From NCBI GenBank assembly GCA_003049465.1, contig PYSS01000050.1:186001-250000 (forward strand): 64,000 nt of DNA, in the 5' to 3' direction. The DNA comes from Magnaporthiopsis rhizophila. Taxonomy: Eukaryota; Ascomycota; Sordariomycetes; Magnaporthales; Magnaporthaceae. The position numbers and the translations under genes were made by a program. The first letter of the stretch is position 1. Every line of letters starts with the position of its first letter. Under the pieces are notes generated by a model. The model saw only the letters and a program-made list of their open reading frames with translations. It did not search any database and was not told the origin of the DNA. Below, piece by piece: positions 48,431 through 59,423 of this stretch.

Positions 48431-48911
48431 TATTACAAATGGTTTTTTATTTTTAGGGTAAGGTATATTAGGAAAGGTGCTAAGCAGTATAATTTTTATA
48501 AGGTTATTTATGCTAAAAACTGGGATAATAATAAAAATTTCGATTATTTGCTTAAAGGAATGCTTTGAAATTAATTTAGATTAACTAATGCCGAAACTTT
48601 AATTAAAAATTATTTAATATAGTGGGAAACTTTTGCCTTATATATCTGTGATTTTCCTGTGCCAGACTTGTGCTATATCTGTTATAAGTGATATATAATA
48701 ATCGCACCGATCGCATATATCAATCTGGTATTAGCTGTGATATGTTTATCCCCGATATATTACGCTTATCGCTGACCCTGGCGGTTATGTAACTTTTTTT
48801 GTTAGCATGGCTTTGGTTATTTGGCCCCTGGCTTTCATGACTGCGGGGTAGAGGCGTTCTGCTGGGGGTTAGCCCCAGCCCTCCTGTCCCCTGCCAGCTG
48901 TGGTTGTAATA
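48431..48911 (-). repeat. 5' LTR of the 7.2-kb Gypsy element (481 bp)
   Basis: Begins TATTACAAATGG (TGTTAC-type after mutation) and ends TTGTAATA, followed by ccaaa. Its outer (right) half is better preserved than its inner half. Confidence 0.92.
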
Positions 48912-48916
48912 CCAAA

Positions 48917-49062
48917 GTGGTGTTATTTTATAAGATGAGGAGGAAAGGGGTAGAATCGGGCCTTGCCTTTGGGGGGCTCGAGGCGACCCCTATATACAGG
49001 AGTTCTGGCCCAGGAAGCACCCTTTGGGTCACATGATCCGTGCCCAGCACGGATCCGTAACA
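48917..49062 (-). repeat. Solo LTR, right fragment
   Basis: Continues the fragment at 41658-41698 and ends GGATCCGTAACA, followed by gatat. Removing the nested Gypsy gives an LTR of about 187 bp with a 5-bp duplication gatgt/gatat (one G-to-A difference). It is relatively GC-rich for the region. Confidence 0.85.
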
Positions 49063-49540
49063 GATATTTTTAATAATATCATTAAATTTTAAATATAAAT
49101 TTTCACCGGTATGGTTTATACTATTAATTTTTTCAAGTCTGATTAATTTATAATTTAATTTCTAATTAAGGCTTATAAATATTATAATAATGTGAAAATA
49201 TTGGGTTCCGGTTATTTTGAAAGTCCATATATCAAATGTTATATTAAATTTACCGTTATTTTTAATATTTAATCGTATATTATCGTTAAATAACTAAAAA
49301 TATTCATTATAATTGTTATTTAATATAGTTTTTAAATTTTTTTTATTTATAATGGGAGAAATCCTATTATAATAGCTCAATAAATCAGTAAATAAATTTG
49401 ATTCTATTATATTAAACGATAAATTTTTATCGATAATAAACCATAATATTTTATTATATGCATCCGTATCGTTAAAATCCGTTATAATTATATTTTGACG
49501 CTGGCGTTTTCGATTGTCCGTTAAATTATTTGATAAAAAC
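49063..49540 (-). pseudogene. hAT transposase relic, N-terminal-side piece
   Basis: One minus-strand frame reads almost continuously: IIITDFNDTDAYNKILWFII, LSFNIIESNLFTDLLSYYN, INKKNLKTILNNNYNEYF, a stop, NNGKFNITFDIWTFKITGTQ, and further on NHTGENLYLKFNDIIKN. This is the order and spacing of hAT transposases (the pre-catalytic segment, a T-x-D-x-W-T motif with the first catalytic Asp, and an HTGENI-like motif). No BED finger is seen; it would lie to the right, where the LTR at 49,541 cuts the relic. Confidence 0.78.
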
Positions 49541-49729
49541 TGTTACGGATCCGTGCTGGGCACGGGTTATATAACCCAAGGGTGCTCCCTGGGCCAGAAC
49601 TCCTGTATATAAGGGTCGCCTCGAGCCCTCCAAGGGCAAGGCCCGATTCTACCCTTTTCCTCCTCATTTTGTAGAATAATACCATTTTGGCACCCACCAG
49701 ACGATCTTTTTGTGGCCTGACCTATCATA
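49541..49729 (+). repeat. 5' LTR (189 bp), inverted copy of the solo LTR
   Basis: Starts TGTTACGGATCCGTGC and ends CTATCATA (CACA in the sister copy). Matches the reverse complement of 41658-41698 plus 48917-49062 with mostly transition differences. Confidence 0.87.
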
Positions 49730-49779
49730 TTTTTACAAAAAAAATTTTGCAATAACGGATTATACTGAAAAATCCACGG

Positions 49780-50810
49780 AACAGGCAATTTTTCCGGGAA
49801 TTACGGAGCCCTTTTTACCAAGTCATACTGCGTATCAGGAGCGCTGCAAGCTGGCATTTATAGCGGATTTGCATCAATAATTAAAAAAAATCGCCGAACA
49901 AATAAAACAACTCGGTATAAACGATGCGGAAACTTAGGGCTTTAACTTTTTGGGTCCGTTACCCTCCCTAATAATACCCCCACACACTCCTGATAATAAA
50001 TTAGCTAGTAAAATTAATATATCGAAATGCAAACTGCTAAAACAGCCCTTACTATACAAAAATAACAAAAGCTTTTTTATAACCTGAAAATAATCGATTA
50101 ATTATAAATTTCAAAAAAATGCGAAATTTATTGGCAATAGCAAAAACCAGTTCGAATATATTTGGATATATTTAACCCTAAATATCCAGGCAATTATACA
50201 TATTTATTACAAATATAAAAAGGGCACAAAAGCCTTTTATAATCCGACCAAATTTCTCCAGTATTTAACCGAAACATTTGATAATCCGCTTAAATAAAAA
50301 TAAATATTAGCATATTTGGAAGTATTTAAAATAAAGAAAAATCAGCCATTTAATACCTTTTTGTACTTTTTTAAAATGGAATTTGCAGCAATAGGCAGTT
50401 TAAATTGATCGGAAAAGGTTAGGGTTAATTATTTTAAACCCAAAGTATTATACCGGATCCGGGAGGCCTCTGTAAAACAATTAGGCAAAATTAGCTTATA
50501 TAATTATATGGTCGAAATATTTTGGATAATTATACAGGACCTGGAAATGACTAATATGGAATAATGCTTTTATTATAATAATCCACCTGTTAGCGCTCCG
50601 CCCCCGGTTATAAATAAAAATGGTAATATTTAAATAACGGTAGGAAATATATAATTTAAACCAAAAAAGCCCAAAGGTAATAAAGGTAAAAGCGGTGGGA
50701 GAATTTAGCAAATTATTTGGGCTATCCCGGAAAAAATAAAAATTAGGCAGGAAAAAAAGGCATGTTACCATTGTAGCAAAATGGGATATATATCCAGAAT
50801 TTGCAAATTT
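49780..50810 (+). pseudogene. Gypsy gag relic with zinc knuckle
   Basis: The plus strand reads segments such as FEYIWIYLTLNIQAIIHIYY, FLQYLTETFDNPLK and NTFLYFFKMEFAAIG, typical of fungal gag. A zinc knuckle lies at 50763-50804 (CYHCSKMGYISRIC), where the CCHC His position reads Tyr (a C-to-T change). Several stops. Confidence 0.82.
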
Positions 50811-51039
50811 TTCTCAATTATTAAACTATCGGCCAATATGGTTTAAACCACCACCAAAAAAGGGATTAAAGCGGAAAATAAATAATTTTGGTGCAAATTT
50901 TAGCCGGGAAGGAAAAAGGGATATAATAATTAAGATAATATTAAATTAATATTTAACAAATAATAGGCGGCAAATTTAGAAAAAATTGAACAAAATATAA
51001 ATAAAATATTTTTTATTATTTTTGTAATTTTTAATAATT

Positions 51040-51420
51040 ATTATTTTATTAATATACAGGTTAATACGGGTTATAATTATTATATTATTATAAATAAAAG
51101 CTTTATAATAAAACTGCAAATAAAGCAGGTATATTTTAATATACCAAAAATATTAGGGTTAATTTTGGGGTATACAAAAGTATTTATCAAATATATAGTT
51201 AAATATTAAATGGATATTAATAGTTAAATATTAAATGGATATTAATAGTTAAATATTAATAATAGTTTTTTATATTATTCCGGGAATATTTAGGGATATA
51301 ATTTTAGAATTGCCGTGGATAAAATATAAAAAAATAATTTTTGATTTATAAGCAGGGGAGTTTCGGATCGGAGCCAAAAAGGGTATAATGATAAAAAATT
51401 TACGGTACCGGATTTAAAGC
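51040..51420 (+). pseudogene. Gypsy aspartic protease relic
   Basis: At 51063-51071 the active-site triad expected as DTG or DSG reads NTG (INIQVNTGYNYYIIIN). Further on, IPGIFRDIILELPWIKYKK matches the conserved second half of the retroviral-type protease. Confidence 0.8.
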
Positions 51421-51959
51421 AAAAATAAACTTATTTTAATTATTACAAACTGGTTTATAATAATTTATTAATATTATTAATGATAATAAACAAAAATAAT
51501 TAAAAACTTTGTATAACATTATTATAAAAAATAACAAAAATTATCCAAATTATAACCTTTACGGCACCGATAATATTTTATTTAGGGGATGAACATAATT
51601 TATCCAAATTATTAGCAGAAAAGGCTGATAATTAGGTTTTAAAAAGGGGCATTTTTTTTTAAAAATTAGCAAAATTTGCAAATTTGTTCGATAAGGAAAA
51701 AGTAATGGGCCTGTTATTTTACCGGGGCAATTTAAATTATTATATTAAATTAAAGCTGGACTTATAGGGATATATACCAAATTTTTCCTATAGCAAACTG
51801 TATAATATGTTACAAAATTAATTAATTAATTTAAAAAAACAAATTGTTAAACTTATAAATAAAAGATAAGTATGGGTTAGCTTTTTATTAATAATAATAT
51901 TAGTATTAATGGTAAAAAAGGTTGAAAAAAAATAATACTTATGTATAAATCATAGCGCC

Positions 51960-53030
51960 CTAAATAATATTATTTAATATAACCGTTATTTTTTCTTATT
52001 AATAAAAAAATGTTACAAAATATAACCAAAGTGCAGTGGTTTATAAAAATGGATATACAAATAGCTTTTTACAAAATTAGGATAGCAAAAAGCCAAAAGT
52101 ATTTTATAACATTTGTAATCCGGTTTGGGCTATTTAAATAGCTTATATATTTATTTAAATTTGCCGGGGCGCCGGTAATATTCCAAAAAATACATTAATA
52201 AGATACTGGCAAATATCCTGGGCAATTATATTACGATATACCTAAATAATGTCCTGGTATATGTATTAAATATGTGCCAGGGTTATATAAATAAGGTTTA
52301 AATAATACTATAATATTTAAAAAATGCAAATTTAAACCTGGACCTGGCTAAAAGCACTTTTGCAATAATAAAAATAAAATACCTGGGTTACATTATAAAG
52401 GCCGGGATAGGGATATAGGTTAATCCCGAAAATATCCGGGCAATTTGCAAATAAAAAGCACCCCGAAAATTGAGAAAATTGCGGGAGTTTTTAGAATTTG
52501 TTAATTTTTATTGCAATTTTATCGATCAATATTTCGAAAAAGCAGTATTACTGGTAATTTCAATTAAAAAAATATTATTTAAATAAATACCGGAAATCAA
52601 TATGGTATTCGAGATAATAAAATAAGCTTTTTTTTTAAATTCCGGTCCTGGCGCAATAAAACCCAAACCTGGAAATATATATCGAAACAAATTGCTCCGG
52701 AAAAATATTTAAAAAATGCTTTTTCCAATAAGGCAAAACCCGGCCATAATTTTTGGTGGTATTTTATTTAGCCAAATTAACAAAAGTATAAAAAAATTAT
52801 TAGGAATAATAATATATTTTAAAATATAAAAAGCAATGTTTAAAAATGTACGGAACCCGTTTTTAATTTTTATAAATTACAAAATTTTAAAATATTTTTT
52901 AAAACTCTAAATTATAACCGAAAAATAAGTAAGGTAAGCGGAAATATTATTATTATTTAATTATATTTTATAATACAGGCCAGGAAAATATACTATTATT
53001 CCGGATATATGTTTCAGGCGGAAGCAAAAT
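51960..53030 (+). pseudogene. Gypsy RT and RNase H relic
   Basis: The YLDD box reads YLNN at 52239-52250 (TITIYLNNVLVYV). LREFLEFVNFYCNFI follows, then an RNase H tail with LLLFNYIL*YRPGKYT. Frequent stops and frame changes. Confidence 0.82.
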
Positions 53031-53168
53031 AAATTGGGCTTTATTTGGGAAATTACCCTTTTGAACCCAGTAATATTATATACGGGAATAATAATTTTGG
53101 GGAACCAGAATAAAAAACCTAAAAATGATATATTAAAAGCATAAACAGATTTAAAAAATACCCTAACA

Positions 53169-53181
53169 GGGGGGGGGGGGG
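53169..53181. repeat. Run of 13 G
   Basis: An uninterrupted G run in DNA otherwise almost devoid of G/C clusters, placed at the junction of two different Gypsy pol relics. Confidence 0.95.
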
Positions 53182-54603
53182 CAAATTAAAAAAACGATAG
53201 CCAAATAATATTCCGATAAAAAACCAGCTGTTCGAAAGCCACAAACTGGTAATATTATAAAAAATGGCATTTAAAAATGATAAAATATATTATTATAAAT
53301 GCCGGGCGGTAAAGGAAAATATAAAACGGTTTCCTCCAAAAGCCGAAATAAAAGCATAAATTGCAAATTGTTCCCTGTTAGTAAATGAAACATTTTAATT
53401 TAAGGGCCGGTTATAGCTTCCGAATTAGAAACTTTTAAATATGGCTATATTGCAAAAAATATATGCATTATTAGTAATAAAATATGCAAAAAGGAATAAT
53501 ATTTACAAAATTTTGCAGTAATATTAGTTTTAATAGCAAAAAATCGCAAAATTAAGGGCAATATTATAAAGGAAATTATAATTAAAATTGCGAATCAAAA
53601 AAAAGCACAACCAAGGTTAATAATTAAAAAATAAAAACAATAAAAAATTGCAACTAAGGTTATAATTTGCTTAATAAATAAATATATTAGCATTTAAAAA
53701 TATTTTTAAAGAGAATTATAAAATATTAAAAATTGTTCCAAAAAAAATTGAAAATAATATTTCCAAAGCACGGACCGTTCGATTACAAAATTAAATTTAA
53801 ACCCGGAATTTAATTTAATTATCAAAAATTATATCGGTTAAACCCCAAATAGCAAACACTGCTGCGCGAATAATTTGCGGGAAATTTGAAACAACGTGTT
53901 ATCCAATTATCGGATTTTCCTATAGGATATGGGATATTATTTATTTTTAAAAAAGATAAAAAAAACGGATATATACCGATTATTGTTTATTAAACAAAAT
54001 TATAATAAAGAATCGGTATTTTTGACTTTTTATCGATATATTACAAAATAAGCTCGGCAAAGCCAAATAATTTACGGGTTTAAATTTATATAAAATATAT
54101 AATTTATTAAAAATTAAAAAAGGAAATAAATAAAAAATTACTTTTAAAACCCGGTTAAGGATATATAAATTACTGGTAATAACCTTTGGATTTATTAATG
54201 CACCAGCTATATTCCAGCGGATAATTAAACATATATTACGGAAATATTTGGATATTTTTGCATTTGCTTACCTCAATAATATCCTAATTTTTTCGGAAAT
54301 GCTGGAAAAATACAAAAAATATATGCAGAAGGTTTTATAAAAGCTGCAAAATGCTAAATTTCTGGTTAAACCAGAAAAATACGCATGGCATATACAGGAA
54401 ATTACCTTTTTAAAAAATATAATTATACCAGGATAAATACGGATGGAACCAAAAAAGGTATAAGTAATAAAGGAATGGCCCAAACAAACCAATATTAAAA
54501 AAAATAAGTTTTTTTGGGTTTCCTGAGCTTTTACCGATAATTTATCCGGGATTTTAACAAATTAGCGCTTTTATTTACAAATTTTAGTAAAAATAATATC
54601 CAA
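53182..54603 (+). pseudogene. Chromodomain-Gypsy pol, left half (RT)
   Basis: From about 53,760 the plus strand reads STDRSITKLNLNPEF-type entry sequence, FGFINAPAIFQRIIKHILRKY-type sequence and AYLNNILIFSE (YLDD read as YLNN at 54269-54280), then IQEITFLKNIIIPG. Closely related to the RT of the 7.2-kb element but on the other strand. The stretch 53,182-53,700 is probably the upstream linker or protease part, not clearly readable. It is cut at 54,603 by the nested 7.6-kb element and resumes at 62,197. Confidence 0.85.
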
Positions 54604-54731
54604 TGTCACGGTACAGCAGCTGGGTGCTAGGTTGAAAATCTGTTATTGCACAAAAAGAAAGGTTCGCTGGCTCCGTAAGAAGCCGGCGGATCACTGGCTA
54701 AATATAGGTGTGTGGGTTTGGTTTTGTAACA
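54604..54731 (-). repeat. 3' LTR of nested Gypsy (128 bp)
   Basis: Starts TGTCACGGTACAGCAGC and ends TTTTGTAACA; same length as the right LTR, with transition differences. Confidence 0.93.
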
Positions 54732-57480
54732 ATACCACCTATCAAAATTGCAGTTGGTCCTCCAACTGCCAATTAATACTGTGCTATTATTTGCGTTTTT
54801 GCTGTTATTTAGGTTTGGCTGGCAGTTATATAGTGTTGCATTCTTAGTGTTGCATTGTTATTTATATTATGTTCTGGCGTATTAATATTAGTAATAAGGC
54901 ATTTTTTAATTGCTTATTGATATTGTGCTATTATTTGTGTTGCATAGGCTGTTATATAGCATTGTATTGCTTTTTTTTGCATTACCGTTTTTATGGTATT
55001 GTAGCGTATCGTTATCAGTAATAAGGTGCTTTTTTCCAATCGGAAAATTGCTGTTTCATTTTTTCCTTTCATATGCTTTTGTTTTTGTTGTTTTGTTTTT
55101 TTTTTTTCCCTGGACCTTTCCTTTTTTTTCTTTTTTTTATCGGTATATTATTAATATATTGTTTTGTTTTATTTTTGTTTGCGCTTGCCCGCCTTTTTGC
55201 CTGCGTTTCGATATTCCGCTGCTCTTTTTTTCATTTTCTTATTATTGCCAGTAATATAATAGTGCCTATCCAAAATAAGCCCGGTTTTGTTTGGAATATT
55301 TTTTTCCGCATTTTTTCGTGCATATGCTGCATTTGTATGTATATTTTGGGGTATATCCGGTTTTTCGGTTGTATTGCTGGTATTACGGGCGTTTTCGACC
55401 CTTTTAAGGATATAAAATTGCCCTGCCCCTGTATTAATGGCAAAAATAAAACCGGGATATCCGTTAATTGCAATCAGTATTTTTCCTGTTATAAGTTATA
55501 TAAAAAGGTGGGTTATGCTAATATTTTGCCTGAATTTTGCTATATTTTTTATATGGTTTTTATTTGTTAACGTTTCGTTTTTTAGGCTGTAATTTTAATG
55601 CAGGGCGATTTTTGCAATTTTATCGAGCTGATTAGTGCTATTAAAATTGTATAAATAAAGGGTAATCATAAGCTTTTTTTAAAAAAATACCAATCTTTTT
55701 CTAATAATACGCCGGCAGGTGCTAATAATAGCGATTATTTTGTTTTTTTGGACAGGTGCCGGATTATTATAATCCAAGCTATTATTAAGCTTATTAATAT
55801 TTTTATTAATACCCAAATATATATTTGAAATATTTATGGCCAAACTGGCTTATTAAAAAGCCAAAATATATATAATTTGCTATTGTTCTGCTGTTATATT
55901 TTGTTACTAATTTATTTTTATAAGCCAAAGTTTTTAATATTATTATTTTTTTGTATTGCGCGGTTTTGGCTGCTTTTCGCCAAAATTTAATGGCGCATTG
56001 CACTTATTTAAACCCTAAATAATGGAATACTTTAAACCTGGTGCATTTTTTTTATTATTTTTTTATTAATGCATATATAATTTTTTTTAATTGCAATTTT
56101 GTGCCAGTAATCCTGATTATAACATTTGGGTTATTGTTAAAACCGTTTTTAAGGCCAAGCTTATCGTTATTTATAATATATATATTACTAACCTTATTAG
56201 TATATAAATAATAATATTTTGCCAGGCAATAATAATAATAACCAAGGTTAAGCAGGAAAAAGCTGATATTCGGGATATTAATAAAACGGTTTAACGGCGT
56301 TATATTTGGTTAATTGGGCGCTTTTGCAATTATATTGCTGGTATTGCTGCGTAATTTTATAATAATTATTTTTTGGTATTTTTTTGGCGTTTTATTTTTT
56401 TTTGCTGTGGTTTTCCTGGTATATTATTAGTGTGTGCCCCAATAAAAATAAACAGTTAGGGTTTTTCTGGTTTAGGGGCTGGTTTGCCTTAAATGTTTAA
56501 TTATTTTTTTCCGTATTTTTGCCCTTTTTTTGCCTGTATTGCCCTATACTATTATCATTATTTTGGGCTTTATTTCCGTTTGGGCCTATTTTTTGGTTTG
56601 TGTTATATTATAGGTCCCTTTTTTATCCGTTGCACAAAACTGGCGATGCCCGGGTTATGTGCCGGTATATTACCTGTGTTCTGCCATTATTCCGATAGGC
56701 CTAATTTATTAAGGTATTTGGTATAAAATTTTTTGATTGGCTAATTTGCCCTTTTTAAATTAGTATTTGGCTGTTATATTAATTTATAAAATATCAGCTA
56801 TTTGATTTTATATTACAGTTTGCTCTTTACCGTTTTAAAATTAAAAATATTATCGAAATGCCATTTTTCCACCGGTTTGTTATCTGGGTTATTGGTATTT
56901 TTTTACCAGAATTGCGCTGGCGGCCCGCCTGTTATATTCCTTATTTATTTATTTTTGCCCCGGTAGGCTTAGGTTTTTCTTTTAAATTAGGGATGTATAA
57001 AAAATGGGGAACAGGTTATATTATACTGGTAATTTGATACTTAAAATTTTGGGATATACCTTTATATTTGGGACAAAATTTATCCATTTTTGCTAAATTT
57101 ATTTATCGGCCTAAATATGCTTATATTTTTTATATTAATTTAAACAAGGTTTTTTTTAAATGTTCCGGTATCGGTTTGGTAATGGTTGGCTGCTTTTTTG
57201 TACTTTTTTTTGCTGGTATTTGCTACTGCTTTTATATGGTTTTATACCTTTTGCATTTTATTGGTTATTATAATTGTATTATATAATTTTTTTTATTTTG
57301 CCGGTATATTAATAAATTATTATTTTCATTTTGGTTTCATTTTTATATATAATCTTTTTTTATAATTAGCAAAAAATACGAATATGCTGGTTATTTTTAA
57401 TATATGATTATTATTAACAAATTTTACCAATAATAACCAATTTGCCCAATTATTTTGATAAAAAAACAAAATGTTTGGAG
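54732..57480. other. 2.7 kb of the nested Gypsy without a recognised domain
   Basis: Lies between integrase and the 3' LTR of a minus-strand element, longer than a usual 3' tail. Hydrophobic Phe/Tyr-rich open frames on the plus strand (for example 55073-55570) look like antisense artefacts of AT-rich coding sequence; the minus strand reads Lys/Asn-rich fragments with stops. I cannot assign it. Confidence 0.4.
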
Positions 57481-57500
57481 GTATTATTTTTTATAAGTAT

Positions 57501-57722
57501 TTAAATTTCTGTTTGGCTGTCGGATTTTGGGTGAAACATTGATAAATATTTAAATATTACCCCTAATTTCCGATTTAATTTTTTCCAAAAGGTTAAAATA
57601 AATTGCCGGTTTTTATCGGAAACAATTGTATCGGGTGTACCGTATGAGCAATATATTTGTGCAAAAAAGGCATTTGCCAGATATTTTGCATCGGTTTTTA
57701 TTATTGGAATATAATAGTACAT
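57501..57722 (-). pseudogene. Integrase core relic of nested Gypsy
   Basis: Open for 73 codons on the minus strand: IPIIKTDAKYLANAFFAQIYCSYGTPDTIVSDKNRQF, then FHPKSDSQTE, matching the second catalytic Asp region and the catalytic Glu region (HPxxDGQTE, with Gly read as Ser) of Gypsy integrases. Confidence 0.9.
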
Positions 57723-58940
57723 TTTTATCAGTTTATTTGTTATAATTATAATATAATAATAAATAATACCTTATTATTTGTATAATAGGAATAGGCCAAT
57801 ATAATTAACGGATATATCCGTTTATAAGCGGAAAGGTATAAATAAAGGTTTTAATAAGCCTATTAGGGATCCTTTTTTTTATTTTAGCTATTTTATATAA
57901 ATAATACCCTCGAATAAATATATTAATATCCGTTGAAAGTTTGGGCCAAAAATATATTTATTGTAATAGGTCCCATATTTTGCTGCATTTTGGGTGTTCG
58001 TTTGGGAAAAGGCTGTGCATTTTATGCAAAATTTGTAACCATAAAGCATTATCGAATAGGATAAATAATTTATTTTTATAATAAATCCGTTTGCAAATCG
58101 TTTAATAGTTGGCTTTTGCCATTTTTACCTGTTGTTGTACCCAAATAAGAAATTGGCATATTAACAGGTTGTGTAAAATAATAAGCATAGTTTGTGCTAG
58201 GTTTAAAATAACGTATATTTTATTAATTAATATATTAATATACTTAAATATATTAAAAATCCGGAGCGCTGCCGATATTTTGCTAAGGCTTTATCGGTTT
58301 GCTAAAAATAATGTCCGGTAATAAAATGCCACCCTTTTATCACCAAAATCCCGTGTATCTGCCGGTTTAATACCAGATAATCGAAAAAAAATATTTGGAA
58401 TAATAGCAATTTTTTTATATTTATAAATAATATGGAGTCGAAAGTAATTTAAAAATTCCGATTAGCAAATCTGCCTTTAATTAAGCAGTTTCGTGGTGGT
58501 AAAATATTGCAAATTTTTATGGTTTGTTTAAAGTTTTATTAATAATTTGGCGCTTTATAGCTTAAATTTCTATTTTTCGAAAATTTTAATAATAATTAGA
58601 ATTTTTTTGTTGTAAATTTTATAATTATATTCTGCTAGGATATATTTAGCTGAAAAAAAGGCAATTGGGCGGCGGATTTTTTTAATGTTTATTTAAAAAA
58701 GCACATTTTTTATAACCCAATCCGATACATTTAGTTTAATAATAATTTTTAATATAAGGTTATAAAATAATAATATAATATTTAAAAAAAGTATATATTT
58801 CGGAATTATTAAAATGCTGTTAAAATTTTATTAACGCTGTTTTGGCCAGTTATTTGCGCTTATTAATACCGTTAACGGGCGGGGTATTATTAAAAACCCC
58901 GAATAAACCGTTTATAAAAGTTAGCAAAATTTAAAAAGCA

Positions 58941-59423
58941 TTAAAGCTTTTTAAGGCTGGTAGGTTGCTGCCAAAATTGGATTATTTTGATTTTTTTAAG
59001 GTTTATCCTAATTTTTGATATTAATATAATAAAGCCGAAATATTTTGTTTTTTTAACATTAAATTTGTATTTCCGTATATCAACTATAAGCTTTATATCG
59101 ATAAGTTTTGTGATAATTTTTCTTAATATATTCCGGTATTCCGCTCGGGTCCTGCTATAAATAAGAATATTATCCCAATAAATTATAATATATCGATTTA
59201 GCGCGTTTAATAGGGCATAATTAATATAATGCTGGAACAAATTTGGTATTTTCCTTATCCCGAAATTGGCAATTAGGCTTTTAAATAGCCCAAATTTAAT
59301 AATAAATATTATTTTCCACTTATTTCCGAAAATAATACGCAAATAATTAAATACTGCAATAATATTTATTTTTGTGTACCATTTTGCTTTTACCAATATT
59401 TGGAATATTTTCCGGATTAGCAA
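58941..59423 (-). pseudogene. Reverse transcriptase relic of nested Gypsy
   Basis: The longest open stretch in the AT-rich block (160 codons). KWYTKINIIAVFNYLRIIFG has the first catalytic Asp read as Asn. FGIRKIPNLFQHYINYALL follows, then YWDNILIYSRT with the second Asp of the YxDD box read as Asn, and KYFGFIILISKIRINLKKI. Confidence 0.92.

Larger units (their letters stand above)
41699..48911 (-). mobile_element. Complete but RIP-degraded Gypsy element, 7,213 bp
   Basis: Two direct repeats of exactly 481 bp bound it, and a 5-bp duplication (ccaaa) flanks it at 41694-41698 and 48912-48916. The LTRs end in TGTTAC-like and GTAATA-like termini. Domain order on the minus strand is gag (about 48.3-47.7 kb), reverse transcriptase (about 45.65-44.9), integrase (44.0-43.7), which is normal Gypsy order. 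Every domain carries stops. The RT has the same sequence family as the pol at 53.7-54.6 kb. It inserted into the solo LTR now split at 41,698/48,917. Confidence 0.93.
49541..53168 (+). mobile_element. Gypsy element relic, 5' part (LTR-gag-PR-RT-RNase H)
   Basis: Begins with a 189-bp LTR and continues on the plus strand through gag with a zinc knuckle, protease, RT and RNase H. No integrase or 3' LTR is found before a different Gypsy pol starts after a run of 13 G at 53,169, so the element is truncated, rearranged or interrupted. Its LTR family is the same as the solo LTR to the left, in opposite orientation. Confidence 0.8.

Noticed and set aside
49730..49760. Primer-binding site after the 49,541 LTR
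   Set aside because: The sequence after the LTR is a T and A run without a recognisable tRNA 3'-end complement, probably destroyed by mutation.
54910..57286. Phe/Tyr/Ile-rich open frames that look like membrane proteins
   Set aside because: They lie inside a RIP-degraded retroelement; T-rich codons create false hydrophobic frames. The recognised pol domains are on the other strand.
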